Of a DNA stretch of 64,000 nucleotides, positions 53,852 through 63,831 are shown piece after piece. Every line of letters starts with the position of its first letter. Position 1 is the first letter of the stretch. Below the pieces are notes generated by a model that searched no databases, was not told the DNA's origin, and worked only from the letters and a program-made list of their open reading frames with translations. Position numbers and translations under genes: made by a program. The stretch spans positions 1,635,501-1,699,500 of the forward strand of contig NZ_OY780957.1 in assembly GCF_963675985.1 (NCBI RefSeq), written 5' to 3'. The stretch is from an uncultured Roseibium sp. GTDB taxonomy: Bacteria > Pseudomonadota > Alphaproteobacteria > Rhizobiales > Stappiaceae.

Positions 53852-55084
53852 ATGCGACAATCTGTACCCGCCGTCCGGACCGCCAGGACTGCGGATGTGG
53901 CATTCTCGCATGGAGCGCCAGATTTGAAACTTGAATTGCCGGTCAACCGAGCACTGGAAGCGCGCTACGACGCGCTGGTCGCTACTGGCGAAATCACCCG
54001 GGATGCCGCGCAGATCGAAGCGGTCCGCAAGCTCGATCTGTTGAACAGCCGTTTGGCCGAGGTACGGCTCGCCTCCAAGAAAAGCTCGCTCGGCTGGCTC
54101 TTCGGCCGCAACAAGGATCTCTGGAAGGATGTGGTCGGCCTCTACATGTGGGGCGGCGTCGGGCGCGGCAAGACGATGCTGATGGATCTCTTTTTCGAGA
54201 TCACCGTCATTCGCCGCAAGCGCCGGGCGCATTTCAATGAATTCATGGCCGACATCCACGACCGCATCTACGCCCACCGCCAGGCGCTCAAGCGCGGCGA
54301 AGTGAAGGGCGACGATCCGATCGTCCCCGTCGCAGAGCAGATCGCCGTCGAGACCCGGCTTTTGTGCTTCGACGAATTCTCCGTCACCGACATTGCCGAT
54401 GCCATGATCCTCGGCCGCCTGTTCACACGGCTGTTCGAACTCGGAGTCGTGGTTGTGGCGACCTCCAACGTGGATCCGAAGGATCTTTACAAGGACGGGC
54501 TCAATCGCCAGCTGTTCCTGCCCTTCATCGATCTGCTGATCCAAAATGCCGAGGTCATCAAGCTCGACAGTCCGACCGACTATCGCCTCGACAAACTTGC
54601 CGGTGCGCCTGTCTATGTCACCCCGCTCGGGAAGGACGCGGACGAAAAAGTCGAGGATCTCTGGCGCAAGCTCACCAATGGTATGGCGCTCCATGCGGAA
54701 GAACTGCAGAACAAGGGACGGAAGATTTCCATCGGCAGGGTTGCATCCGGTGCCGCACGGTTTACTTTCGAGGAACTGTGCAGCCGTCCTCTCGGCGCTT
54801 CGGACTATCTGCGGATAGCCCATGCCTACCGGACGGTGTTTATCGAGAATATTCCGGTCATGGACAAGCCGCGCCGCAACGAGGCCAAGCGGTTCATCAC
54901 CCTGATCGACACATTTTACGACAGCGGGGTGAAGGTCATCATCTCGGCCGAAGCGGAACCGACCGGGCTTTACGTGGCGCAGGACGGCACGGAAGCCTTC
55001 GAATTCGACCGGACCGTTTCCCGGTTGATCGAGATGCGGTCGGAGGCCTACCTGACGGGAGAAAATCATCACGGACAATCCTGA
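53852..55084 (+). CDS. zapE: Cell division protein ZapE (AFG1-like ATPase)
   Basis: 410 residues. P-loop ATPase with Walker A GGVGRGKTML (101-110), Walker B LLCFDEFSVTD (about 168-178) and TSNVDPKDLYKDGLNRQLFL downstream. ZapE is linked to Z-ring stability and protein quality control in E. coli. Start ATG 53852; no strong ribosome-binding site is seen. It precedes mdh, the usual rhizobial order. Confidence 0.95.
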   Translation: MRQSVPAVRTARTADVAFSHGAPDLKLELPVNRALEARYDALVATGEITRDAAQIEAVRKLDLLNSRLAEVRLASKKSSLGWLFGRNKDLWKDVVGLYMWGGVGRGKTMLMDLFFEITVIRRKRRAHFNEFMADIHDRIYAHRQALKRGEVKGDDPIVPVAEQIAVETRLLCFDEFSVTDIADAMILGRLFTRLFELGVVVVATSNVDPKDLYKDGLNRQLFLPFIDLLIQNAEVIKLDSPTDYRLDKLAGAPVYVTPLGKDADEKVEDLWRKLTNGMALHAEELQNKGRKISIGRVASGAARFTFEELCSRPLGASDYLRIAHAYRTVFIENIPVMDKPRRNEAKRFITLIDTFYDSGVKVIISAEAEPTGLYVAQDGTEAFEFDRTVSRLIEMRSEAYLTGENHHGQS

Positions 55085-55195
55085 GTATGCATTACGTATA
55101 GGTCAATGATCTCAGCGTGAGTCCAGACAGGAATTTCGGGTTTCAGGCGCAATAGTCTTTAGATTAGCTTGCGCAGGGAAGCCAAAGGGAGTAGT

Positions 55196-55241
55196 GCCAT
55201 CCCCGTCATCAGCGGATGGCATAAGGTTCCATCTTACGTAA
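55196..55241 (+). promoter_or_regulatory. mdh leader hairpin and TTACGTAA palindrome
   Basis: GCCATCC (55196-55202) and GGATGGC (55214-55220) form a 7-bp stem. TTACGTAA (55234-55241) is a perfect palindrome 17 bases before mdh. A weak promoter (TTGCGC 55169-55174, 17 bases, TAGTGC) lies upstream, so both sit in the leader. Confidence 0.4.
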
Positions 55242-55257
55242 AGGGAAACTTTCGGAT

Positions 55258-56220
55258 ATGGCGCGGAACAAGATTGCTTTGATCGGCTCAGGTCAAATCG
55301 GCGGTACGCTCGCTCATCTTGCTGGCTTGAAGGAACTTGGAGACATTGTTCTCTTCGATATTGCGGAAGGTGTTCCGCAGGGCAAGGCGCTGGACCTGGC
55401 TGAATCATCCCCGGTCGACGGCTTCGATGCCAAGCTGGCCGGCGCGAACGACTACGAAGCCATCGAGGGCTCCGACGTTGTCATCGTCACCGCAGGTGTT
55501 CCCCGCAAGCCGGGCATGAGCCGCGACGATCTTCTCGAAATCAACCTGAAGGTCATGGAGCAGGTCGGCGCCGGCATCGCGAAATACGCGCCGAACGCCT
55601 TTGTCATCTGCATCACAAACCCGCTCGACGCCATGGTCTGGGCTCTGCAGAAGTTCTCCGGCCTGCCCGCGAACAAGGTCGTCGGCATGGCCGGTGTGCT
55701 CGACAGCGCCCGCTTCCGTTACTTCCTTGCAGACGAATTCAACGTCTCCGTGGAAGACGTGACGGCCTTCGTGCTCGGCGGCCACGGCGACACCATGGTG
55801 CCGCTGACCCGCTACTCCACCGTTGCCGGCATTCCGCTGCCGGACCTGGTCAAGATGGGCTGGTGCACGGCGGAGCGCCTGGAGGAAATCGTCCAGCGCA
55901 CCCGTGACGGCGGTGCGGAGATCGTTGGCCTTTTGAAGACCGGCTCCGCTTTCTATGCACCGGCCTCTTCCGCCATTTCCATGGCCGAGAGCTACCTCAA
56001 GGACAAGAAGCGCGTTGTGCCCTGTGCGGCAGCGCTGAGCGGCCAGTATGGCCTTAAGGACACTTATGTCGGTGTTCCGGTTGTCATCGGCGCCGACGGC
56101 GTCGAGCGCGTGATCGAAATCGACATGAACGCAGACGAAAAGGCGATGTTCGACAAGTCCGTCGCCTCTGTCGAGGGTCTCGTCGAGGCCTGCAAGAAGA
56201 TCCAGCCGGCGCTCGCCTGA
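55258..56220 (+). CDS. mdh: Malate dehydrogenase
   Basis: 320 residues of the LDH-like bacterial MDH type. It oxidises malate to oxaloacetate with NAD. The NAD loop is IGSGQIGGTLAHL (7-19), the Arg/Asp substrate residues lie in ICITNPLDAMVW and around PRKPGMSRDDL, and the catalytic His is in LGGHGDTMVPL. Start ATG 55258. First enzyme of the mdh-sucC-sucD-sucA-sucB TCA block, 174 bases after zapE. Confidence 0.99.
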   Translation: MARNKIALIGSGQIGGTLAHLAGLKELGDIVLFDIAEGVPQGKALDLAESSPVDGFDAKLAGANDYEAIEGSDVVIVTAGVPRKPGMSRDDLLEINLKVMEQVGAGIAKYAPNAFVICITNPLDAMVWALQKFSGLPANKVVGMAGVLDSARFRYFLADEFNVSVEDVTAFVLGGHGDTMVPLTRYSTVAGIPLPDLVKMGWCTAERLEEIVQRTRDGGAEIVGLLKTGSAFYAPASSAISMAESYLKDKKRVVPCAAALSGQYGLKDTYVGVPVVIGADGVERVIEIDMNADEKAMFDKSVASVEGLVEACKKIQPALA

Positions 56221-56240
56221 GCCGCCAGACGGAACCCGAA

Positions 56241-56268
56241 GACCGCCGCCTGAAAAACGGCGGCGGTC
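56241..56268 (+). terminator. Hairpin between mdh and sucC
   Basis: GACCGCCGCC-N8-GGCGGCGGTC is a perfect 10-bp stem without a T tract, 12 bases before the sucC ribosome-binding site. More likely an mRNA-stabilising or processing hairpin than a terminator. Confidence 0.5.
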
Positions 56269-56289
56269 CTCCGCAACCGGAGGAAACGC

Positions 56290-57483
<1,194 letters not shown>

Positions 57484-57491
57484 TTGGCAGC

Positions 57492-58013
57492 ATGCTGCGG
57501 AAAGCGTTGATAGCAATGCTCTGTTTTCTGGCGCCTTCCGCGGCGGTTTCCGGTAGTGCCCTCACGCCGGAATATGCAGCCAATGTCTTTTGGGAGTTCC
57601 GCAAGCTTGTCCCCGATGACTCTGCAGCTGAAGCGTACTTCAGAGGCGTCGGGTTCAAGCTGATATCGAAGCATAACGCCGAAGATAAACGTTACCTTGA
57701 ATACGCTGACCGGTCGGAAACGCTGTTCGCAATCTTGGATCAGGATCTGCATCCGCCGATTGCAAACAGCCTTTATTTGTCGGTTTCGACTTACGGAACC
57801 GATCGACGGTTTGTCAGCCGGGTGATCGACATTCTCGGAGGAAAGCTGAACCGCTCAGACGAGCGTCCCCTGGAGTCCGGCGACGGCTGGGAAGATGTGG
57901 GTTGGGTCGGGGGCGACAAGAACAAGGCCACGGTTCTTATCTCGGTTGCCCACAACGCGGAACATCACGTTACGAAAATCTGGAGCCATCAGCTCCGCGT
58001 AGGAGACGAATGA
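57492..58013 (+). CDS. Hypothetical exported protein between sucC and sucD
   Basis: 173 residues of unknown function. The N-terminus is a signal peptide (MLRKALIAMLCFLAPSAAVSG, cut in two here as MLRKALIAML plus CFLAPSAAVSG, ending near Ser-Gly-Ser-Ala). The mature part has charged, mixed alpha/beta sequence with no recognised motif (EYAANVFWEFRKL, SLYLSVSTYGTDRRF, HHVTKIWSHQLRVGDE). It starts 9 bases after sucC, and its stop (58011-58013) abuts the sucD ATG, so it is tightly coupled to the operon. Codon use is somewhat less GC-rich than in sucC and sucD. Confidence 0.75.
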   Translation: MLRKALIAMLCFLAPSAAVSGSALTPEYAANVFWEFRKLVPDDSAAEAYFRGVGFKLISKHNAEDKRYLEYADRSETLFAILDQDLHPPIANSLYLSVSTYGTDRRFVSRVIDILGGKLNRSDERPLESGDGWEDVGWVGGDKNKATVLISVAHNAEHHVTKIWSHQLRVGDE

Positions 58014-58922
58014 ATGTCCATCCTCGTCAATAAAGACACGAAAATCATCGTTCAGGGCCTGACCGGCAAGACCGGCACGTTCCACACGGAACAGGCGCTG
58101 CAGTACTACGGCACCAAGATGGTCGCCGGCGTGCATCCGAAGAAGGGCGGCGAAACCTGGACTTCCGGTGTCGACGCCTCCGCGACCCTGCCGATCTTTG
58201 CTTCCGTCGGTGAAGCGAAGGAAGCAACCGGCGCAGACGCCTCCGTGATCTATGTTCCGCCGGCAGGCGCCGGGGCCGCGATCATCGAAGCGATCGACGC
58301 GGAAGTCCCGTTCATCGTCTGCATCACCGAGGGCATCCCGGTTGCCGACATGGTCAAGGTCAAGGCGAAGCTGGAGAAGTCCAAGTCGCGCCTGCTCGGC
58401 CCGAATTGCCCGGGCATCCTGACCCCTGAAGAATGCAAGATCGGCATCATGCCGGGCTCCATCTTCAAGAAGGGCTCTGTCGGCGTCGTGTCGCGCTCCG
58501 GCACGCTGACCTATGAGGCCGTGTTCCAGACCACCAACGCCGGCCTCGGCCAGACCACCGCTGTCGGTATCGGCGGCGACCCGGTCAAGGGCACCGAGTT
58601 CATCGACGTGCTGGAAATGTTCCTCGCCGACGACGAAACCCAGTCGATCATCATGATCGGTGAAATCGGCGGTTCCGCGGAAGAAGAAGCCGCCCAGTTC
58701 CTGATCGATGAGGCCAAGAAGGGCCGCAAGAAGCCGATGGCCGGCTTCATCGCGGGCCGGACCGCCCCTCCGGGCCGGACCATGGGTCACGCCGGTGCCG
58801 TGATCTCCGGCGGCAAGGGCGGAGCGGAAGACAAGATCTCGGCCATGGAAGCGGCCGGCATCAAGGTTTCGCCGTCTCCGGCGAAGCTTGGCGAGACGCT
58901 TCTTGAAGTCCTGAAGGGCTGA
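58014..58922 (+). CDS. sucD: Succinyl-CoA synthetase alpha subunit
   Basis: 302 residues. The CoA-binding domain (IIVQGLTGKTGTFHTEQAL near the N-terminus) and the ligase domain are present. The phosphohistidine loop lies in TMGHAGAVISGGKG (about 255-268). ATG 58014 directly follows the stop of the upstream hypothetical gene. Pairs with SucC. Confidence 0.99.
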   Translation: MSILVNKDTKIIVQGLTGKTGTFHTEQALQYYGTKMVAGVHPKKGGETWTSGVDASATLPIFASVGEAKEATGADASVIYVPPAGAGAAIIEAIDAEVPFIVCITEGIPVADMVKVKAKLEKSKSRLLGPNCPGILTPEECKIGIMPGSIFKKGSVGVVSRSGTLTYEAVFQTTNAGLGQTTAVGIGGDPVKGTEFIDVLEMFLADDETQSIIMIGEIGGSAEEEAAQFLIDEAKKGRKKPMAGFIAGRTAPPGRTMGHAGAVISGGKGGAEDKISAMEAAGIKVSPSPAKLGETLLEVLKG

Positions 58923-58956
58923 CCAATATTAATGCCCCACACGGAACGGAAATTGT

Positions 58957-58969
58957 TTACGTTTCGTAA
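58957..58969. promoter_or_regulatory. TTACG-N3-CGTAA palindrome upstream of sucA
   Basis: TTACGTTTCGTAA lies 34 bases after sucD and 164 before sucA. It shares half-sites with the palindrome in the sdh leader and the TTACGTAA before mdh. No clear -35/-10 pair is seen beside it. Confidence 0.4.
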
Positions 58970-59120
58970 GGCATAGTGACAGGATTGGAGCGAGGCGCGA
59001 AAGTGCCTCGATCCGCATTCGAGGGGACCGGCAAATACGCCGGTCTGAAAAGGAAACCCAGTTCGGGCCTTCCGGTCCGACCGTCAGTAAAAGGGCGGAG
59101 CAGACCTCCGCTGGATGGAC

Positions 59121-62099
59121 ATGGCACGGCAGGAAGCGAACAAAGTCTTCGCACTGACGTCGTTGCTTTACGGCGCCAACGCAGCCTATATCGAAGATCT
59201 TTACGCGCAATATAAGGAAAATCCGAACTCGGTCGAAGCCGAGTGGCAGGATTTCTTTGCCAGTTTCCAGGACGCCAAGGAAGACGTGCTCAAGGAAGCG
59301 CGCGGCGCTCCCTGGAAACGCAAGGACTGGCCGATTGCGGCGAACGGCGATCTGGTCAACGCCTTTGACGGCAACTGGGCGCCGATCGAAAAAGAGCTCG
59401 GCGACAAGCTGAAGAAGAAGGCGGAAGCCAAGGGCGCGCCGGTCTCCGAGGCCGAAGTCCATCAGGCGACACGCGATTCCGTCCGCGCGCTGATGATGAT
59501 CCGTGCCTACCGCATGCGCGGCCATTTGCATGCAAACCTCGACCCGCTCGGCCTTGCCGCCATGAAGGATCACGAGGAACTGCATCCGGCCTCCTACGGC
59601 TTTACCGAAGCCGATTGGGACCGCAGGATTTTCATCGATCACGTGTTGGGTCTGGAATACGCCACGATCCGCGAGATGCTCGACATCCTCAAGCGGACCT
59701 ATTGTTCGACCCTTGGCGTCGAGTTCATGCACATTTCCGATCCGGCTGCGAAGTCCTGGCTCCAGGAACGCATCGAGGGGCCGGACAAGCAGGTCGCCTT
59801 CACCAAGGAAGGCAAGAAGGCAATCCTGAACAAGCTGATCGAATCCGAAGGCTTCGAAAAGTTTCTGGACGTCAAGTACACCGGTACCAAGCGTTTCGGC
59901 CTCGATGGCGGCGAAGCGCTGATCCCGGCGCTGGAACAGATCATCAAGCGCGGCGGCCAGCTGGGCCTGAAGGAAATCGTTTTCGGCATGGCCCACCGCG
60001 GCCGCCTGAACGTTCTGTCCCAGGTGATGGCCAAGCCGCACCGCGCCATCTTCCACGAGTTCAAGGGCGGCTCCTACGCGCCGGACGAAGTGGAAGGCTC
60101 CGGCGACGTGAAGTATCACCTCGGCGCATCCTCCGACCGGACCTTCGACGACAATGACGTCCACCTGTCGCTGACGGCCAACCCGTCGCACCTGGAGATC
60201 GTCAATCCGGTGGTGCTCGGCAAGTCCCGCGCAAAACAGGATCAGCTTTCTGCCGTCGACGGGCATTGGGTCGAGACCACGGAGGTGGACCGCTCCAAGG
60301 TGCTGCCGCTGCTCCTGCACGGCGATGCGGCCTTTGCCGGCCAGGGCGTCGTTGCCGAGTGTTTCGGCCTGTCGGCGCTCCGCGGCCACCGCACCGGCGG
60401 TTCGATCCATGTGATCATCAACAACCAGATCGGTTTCACCACGAACCCGCGTTTCTCGCGGTCTTCGCCCTATCCGTCGGATATGGCCAAGGTGATCGAG
60501 GCGCCGATCTTCCACGTCAACGGCGACGATCCCGAAGCGGTGACCTTCGCCGCCAAGATCGCCATCGAATACCGTCAGATCTTCGGCCGCCCGGTCGTGA
60601 TCGACATGATTTGCTACCGCCGCTTCGGCCACAACGAGGGCGACGAGCCGGCGTTTACCCAGCCGATCATGTACCGCAAGATCCGCAAGCACGCGACAAC
60701 GCTGCAGATCTACTCGGAGCGTCTGGTCAATGAAGGCGTCGTCTCGGCGGAAGAAGTCGAGGAGATGAAGGCGAACTGGCGCAAGCATCTCGATGACGAG
60801 TTCGAAGCCGGACAGGCCTTCAAGCCGAACAAGGCCGACTGGCTCGACGGCAAGTGGTCGGGTCTGAAGCGTGCAGAGGGCGAGGACGATCCGCGCCGCG
60901 GGTCTACCGGCATCCCGATGGAGGAGCTGAAGGACATCGGCCGCAAGCTGTCGCAGGTTCCCGACGGCTTCAACATTCACCGGACCATCGCGCGCTTCAT
61001 GAAAAACCGTGAGCGCATGATCGAAACCGGCGAGGGGATCGATTGGGCGACCGCTGAAGCGCTCGCCTTCGGCGGCCTGCTGCGCGAAGGCCACGCGGTG
61101 CGCCTGTCCGGCCAGGACTGCGAACGCGGCACCTTCTCCCAGCGCCACTCCGTGCTCTACGATCAGGAGGACGAAGGCCGCTACATTCCGCTGAATCACC
61201 TCGGCAAAGGATCTGCCCGTTACGAGGTCATCAACTCGATGCTCTCCGAAGAGGCCGTTCTCGGCTTCGAATACGGCTATTCGCTGGCCGAGCCGAAGGC
61301 GCTGACCCTGTGGGAAGCCCAGTTCGGAGACTTCGCCAATGGCGCGCAGGTCATCTTCGATCAGTTCCTGTCGTCGGGCGAACGCAAGTGGCTGCGCATG
61401 TCCGGCCTGGTCTGCCTGCTGCCGCACGGTTACGAAGGCCAGGGGCCGGAGCACTCCTCCGCCCGTCTGGAGCGTTATCTGCAGCTTTGCGCGGAAGACA
61501 ACATGCAGGTCGCCAACTGCACGACCCCTGCGAACTACTTCCACGTCCTGCGTCGGCAGCTGAACCGTGACATCCGCAAGCCGCTGATCCTGATGACGCC
61601 CAAGTCGCTGCTCAGGCACAAGCGCTGCATCTCCAAGATCACCGAAATGGCTGAGGACACGTCGTTCCACCGCCTGCTCTGGGACGATGCGGAAATGGGC
61701 GCGTCGGAAACCAAGCTGGTGGCCGACGACAAGATCCGCCGCGTGGTCATGTGCTCCGGCAAGGTCTATTACGACCTCCTGGAGGAACGCGAGAAGCGTG
61801 GCATCAACGATGTCTATCTGCTGCGCGTCGAACAGCTCTATCCGTTCCCGAAGAAGGCTCTGGCGAAGGAACTCGACCGCTTCAAGAATGCGGACATGGT
61901 CTGGTGTCAGGAAGAGCCGAAGAACATGGGTAGCTGGTTCTTCGTGGAGCCTTATATCGAATGGGTGCTGGAGCAGATCGGCTCGAAGACGGCCCGGCCG
62001 CGCTACGCTGGGCGGAAGGCATCGGCGTCGACAGCAACCGGTCTCATGTCCTCGCACCTCGCCCAGTTGCAGGCATTCCTCGACGAGGCGTTTGAATAA
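59121..62099 (+). CDS. sucA: 2-oxoglutarate dehydrogenase E1 component
   Basis: 992 residues. Thiamine-dependent E1 of the 2-oxoglutarate dehydrogenase complex. The N-terminal E2-binding helix (FALTSLLYGANAAYIEDLYA), the thiamine-binding region (GMAHRGRLNVL; VIINNQIGFTTNP; the GDDPEAVTFA loop) and the C-terminal transketolase-like domains (PHGYEGQGPEHSSARLERYL) are complete. Two in-frame ATGs (59115, 59121); 59121 fits the family start MARQ. It follows sucD by 198 bases and precedes sucB. Confidence 0.98.
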   Translation: MARQEANKVFALTSLLYGANAAYIEDLYAQYKENPNSVEAEWQDFFASFQDAKEDVLKEARGAPWKRKDWPIAANGDLVNAFDGNWAPIEKELGDKLKKKAEAKGAPVSEAEVHQATRDSVRALMMIRAYRMRGHLHANLDPLGLAAMKDHEELHPASYGFTEADWDRRIFIDHVLGLEYATIREMLDILKRTYCSTLGVEFMHISDPAAKSWLQERIEGPDKQVAFTKEGKKAILNKLIESEGFEKFLDVKYTGTKRFGLDGGEALIPALEQIIKRGGQLGLKEIVFGMAHRGRLNVLSQVMAKPHRAIFHEFKGGSYAPDEVEGSGDVKYHLGASSDRTFDDNDVHLSLTANPSHLEIVNPVVLGKSRAKQDQLSAVDGHWVETTEVDRSKVLPLLLHGDAAFAGQGVVAECFGLSALRGHRTGGSIHVIINNQIGFTTNPRFSRSSPYPSDMAKVIEAPIFHVNGDDPEAVTFAAKIAIEYRQIFGRPVVIDMICYRRFGHNEGDEPAFTQPIMYRKIRKHATTLQIYSERLVNEGVVSAEEVEEMKANWRKHLDDEFEAGQAFKPNKADWLDGKWSGLKRAEGEDDPRRGSTGIPMEELKDIGRKLSQVPDGFNIHRTIARFMKNRERMIETGEGIDWATAEALAFGGLLREGHAVRLSGQDCERGTFSQRHSVLYDQEDEGRYIPLNHLGKGSARYEVINSMLSEEAVLGFEYGYSLAEPKALTLWEAQFGDFANGAQVIFDQFLSSGERKWLRMSGLVCLLPHGYEGQGPEHSSARLERYLQLCAEDNMQVANCTTPANYFHVLRRQLNRDIRKPLILMTPKSLLRHKRCISKITEMAEDTSFHRLLWDDAEMGASETKLVADDKIRRVVMCSGKVYYDLLEEREKRGINDVYLLRVEQLYPFPKKALAKELDRFKNADMVWCQEEPKNMGSWFFVEPYIEWVLEQIGSKTARPRYAGRKASASTATGLMSSHLAQLQAFLDEAFE

Positions 62100-62167
62100 C
62101 TTTACGGAGGCTGGCAACGGCCTCCCGTTTACCGGAACCGGCCAGGCAAACTTAAGAGAAGGCGACC

Positions 62168-63703
62168 ATGGCAACCGAAATTCGCGTGCCCACACTGGGT
62201 GAATCCGTATCCGAAGCTACCATCGCCCAGTGGTTCAAGAAGCCAGGCGATGCCATCGCGGCCGACGAACCGCTGGTAGAGCTGGAAACCGACAAGGTCA
62301 CCGTCGAGGTTCCGGCTCCCGCAGCCGGCACCTTGGAAAGCATTGTCGTCAACGAAGGCGATACGGTCGAGGTCGGGGCCCTTCTCGGCCAGATCTCCGA
62401 AGGCGGCGCTGCCGCGGCGGAGAAGCCCGCCAAGGCCGAAGCCAAGTCGGAAACCAAGGCTGAAAGCAAGCCCGCAGCCGACTCGAAGGCCGCCGAACTT
62501 GTCGATGTCGTCACGCCGAGCGCCGGCGAATCCGTCACCGAGGCGGAAGTCGGCGAATGGAGCGTGAAGGTCGGCGATACGGTCAAGGCCGACGACGTTC
62601 TGGTGGAACTGGAAACCGACAAGGCCGCCCAGGAAATCCCGGCCCCGGTCGCAGGAACCGTCGTCAAGATCGTCGCCCAGACCGGCGACACGGTTGAGCC
62701 CGGCAACCTGCTGTGCCAGATCGACGCCAGCGGCGCAGCCGCTCCGGCACCCTCAGAAGCAACGTCGGCTGAAGCAGCCCCCGCATCGGCCCCGGCCGCA
62801 GCGGGCGGTACGTCCATGCCGCCGGCTCCGTCCGCTTCCAAGATGATGGCCGAAAAGAACCTTTCCGCCGATCAGGTTGCCGGCTCCGGCAAGCGCGGCC
62901 AGGTGCTCAAGGGCGACGTGATCGCCGCCGTCCAGTCCGGCATTTCGGGTGCTCCGGCCCCCGCACCGGCAATGGCCCGCGGTCCGGTTGCTGCCGAAGA
63001 CGAGTCGCGCGAGGAACGCGTGCGCATGACCAAGCTGCGCCAGACCATTGCGCGCCGCCTGAAGGACGCCCAGAACACGGCGGCCATGCTGACCACCTAC
63101 AACGAGGTCGACATGGGTCCGGTCATGGAACTGCGCAAGCAGTACAAGGACCTGTTCGAGAAGAAGCACGGCGTGAAGCTCGGCTTCATGGGCTTCTTCA
63201 CCAAGGCGGTTACCCACGCGCTGCAGGAAGTCCCGGCCGTCAACGCGGAAATCGACGGTACGGACATCATCTACAAGAAGTTCTGCCACATCGGCGTGGC
63301 CGTCGGCACCGACAAGGGCCTGGTGGTTCCGGTCGTGCGCGATGCCGATCAGATGTCGATTGCCGAAGTCGAAAAGGAAATCGGCAACCTCGGCCGCAAG
63401 GCCCGGGACGGCAAGCTGGGCATGGCTGATATGACCGGAGGGACCTTCACCATCTCCAATGGCGGGGTGTATGGTTCGCTCATGTCGTCGCCGATCCTGA
63501 ACGCGCCGCAGTCCGGCATCCTGGGCATGCACAAGATCCAGGACCGTCCGATGGCCGTGAACGGTCAGATGGTCATCCGCCCGATGATGTATCTGGCGCT
63601 GTCCTACGACCACCGCATCGTCGACGGCAAGGAAGCCGTGACCTTCCTGGTTCGCGTCAAGGAAAGCCTGGAAGATCCGCAACGTCTCGTTCTGGATCTC
63701 TAG
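62168..63703 (+). CDS. sucB: 2-oxoglutarate dehydrogenase E2 component with two lipoyl domains
   Basis: 511 residues, about 100 longer than the E. coli-type enzyme, because there are two lipoyl domains: the lipoyl-Lys are K43 (ELETDKVTVEV) and K152 (ELETDKAAQEI). Ala/Pro/Glu-rich linkers, the E1/E3-binding domain (about 218-252, SASKMMAEKNLSADQVAGSG) and the catalytic domain follow, with HxxxD at H482-D486 (YDHRIVDGKEA). It transfers succinyl groups to CoA. The stop codon TAG is the first three bases of a 104-base repeat. No lpd lies in the window. Confidence 0.97.
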   Translation: MATEIRVPTLGESVSEATIAQWFKKPGDAIAADEPLVELETDKVTVEVPAPAAGTLESIVVNEGDTVEVGALLGQISEGGAAAAEKPAKAEAKSETKAESKPAADSKAAELVDVVTPSAGESVTEAEVGEWSVKVGDTVKADDVLVELETDKAAQEIPAPVAGTVVKIVAQTGDTVEPGNLLCQIDASGAAAPAPSEATSAEAAPASAPAAAGGTSMPPAPSASKMMAEKNLSADQVAGSGKRGQVLKGDVIAAVQSGISGAPAPAPAMARGPVAAEDESREERVRMTKLRQTIARRLKDAQNTAAMLTTYNEVDMGPVMELRKQYKDLFEKKHGVKLGFMGFFTKAVTHALQEVPAVNAEIDGTDIIYKKFCHIGVAVGTDKGLVVPVVRDADQMSIAEVEKEIGNLGRKARDGKLGMADMTGGTFTISNGGVYGSLMSSPILNAPQSGILGMHKIQDRPMAVNGQMVIRPMMYLALSYDHRIVDGKEAVTFLVRVKESLEDPQRLVLDL

Positions 63704-63804
63704 AGCACGTCGCGAAAAGGTGGAGACCGGTTTTTCGCAATAGGACGTGCGTCGAAACTGGAGAGAGCATGGCGCGTGAAGTCGCATGAACGCGACATGC
63801 TCTA
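63701..63804. repeat. 104-base two-palindrome intergenic element, RIME1-like
   Basis: The element begins TAGAGCA and ends TGCTCTA. Palindrome 1 pairs GCACGTC (63705-63711) with GACGTGC (63744-63750) and, inside it, GCGAAAA with TTTTCGC. Palindrome 2 pairs AGAGCATG (63764-63771) with CATGCTCT (63796-63803) and CGCGT with ACGCG. Size and two-palindrome design resemble the RIME1 elements of Rhizobium. The sucB stop codon is its first three bases. Confidence 0.7.
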
Positions 63805-63831
63805 CGACCTGAACCCGGGGAGAACCGGATC

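Noticed and set aside
58929..62195. 1088-codon minus-strand frame opposite sucA
   Set aside because: Antisense shadow of sucA with no family resemblance. The same applies to the minus-strand frames at 846-2675, 10285-12873, 20907-22484, 22421-24454 and 55405-57516, and to the plus-strand frames at 28692-29699, 30311-31168 and 44982-46649.
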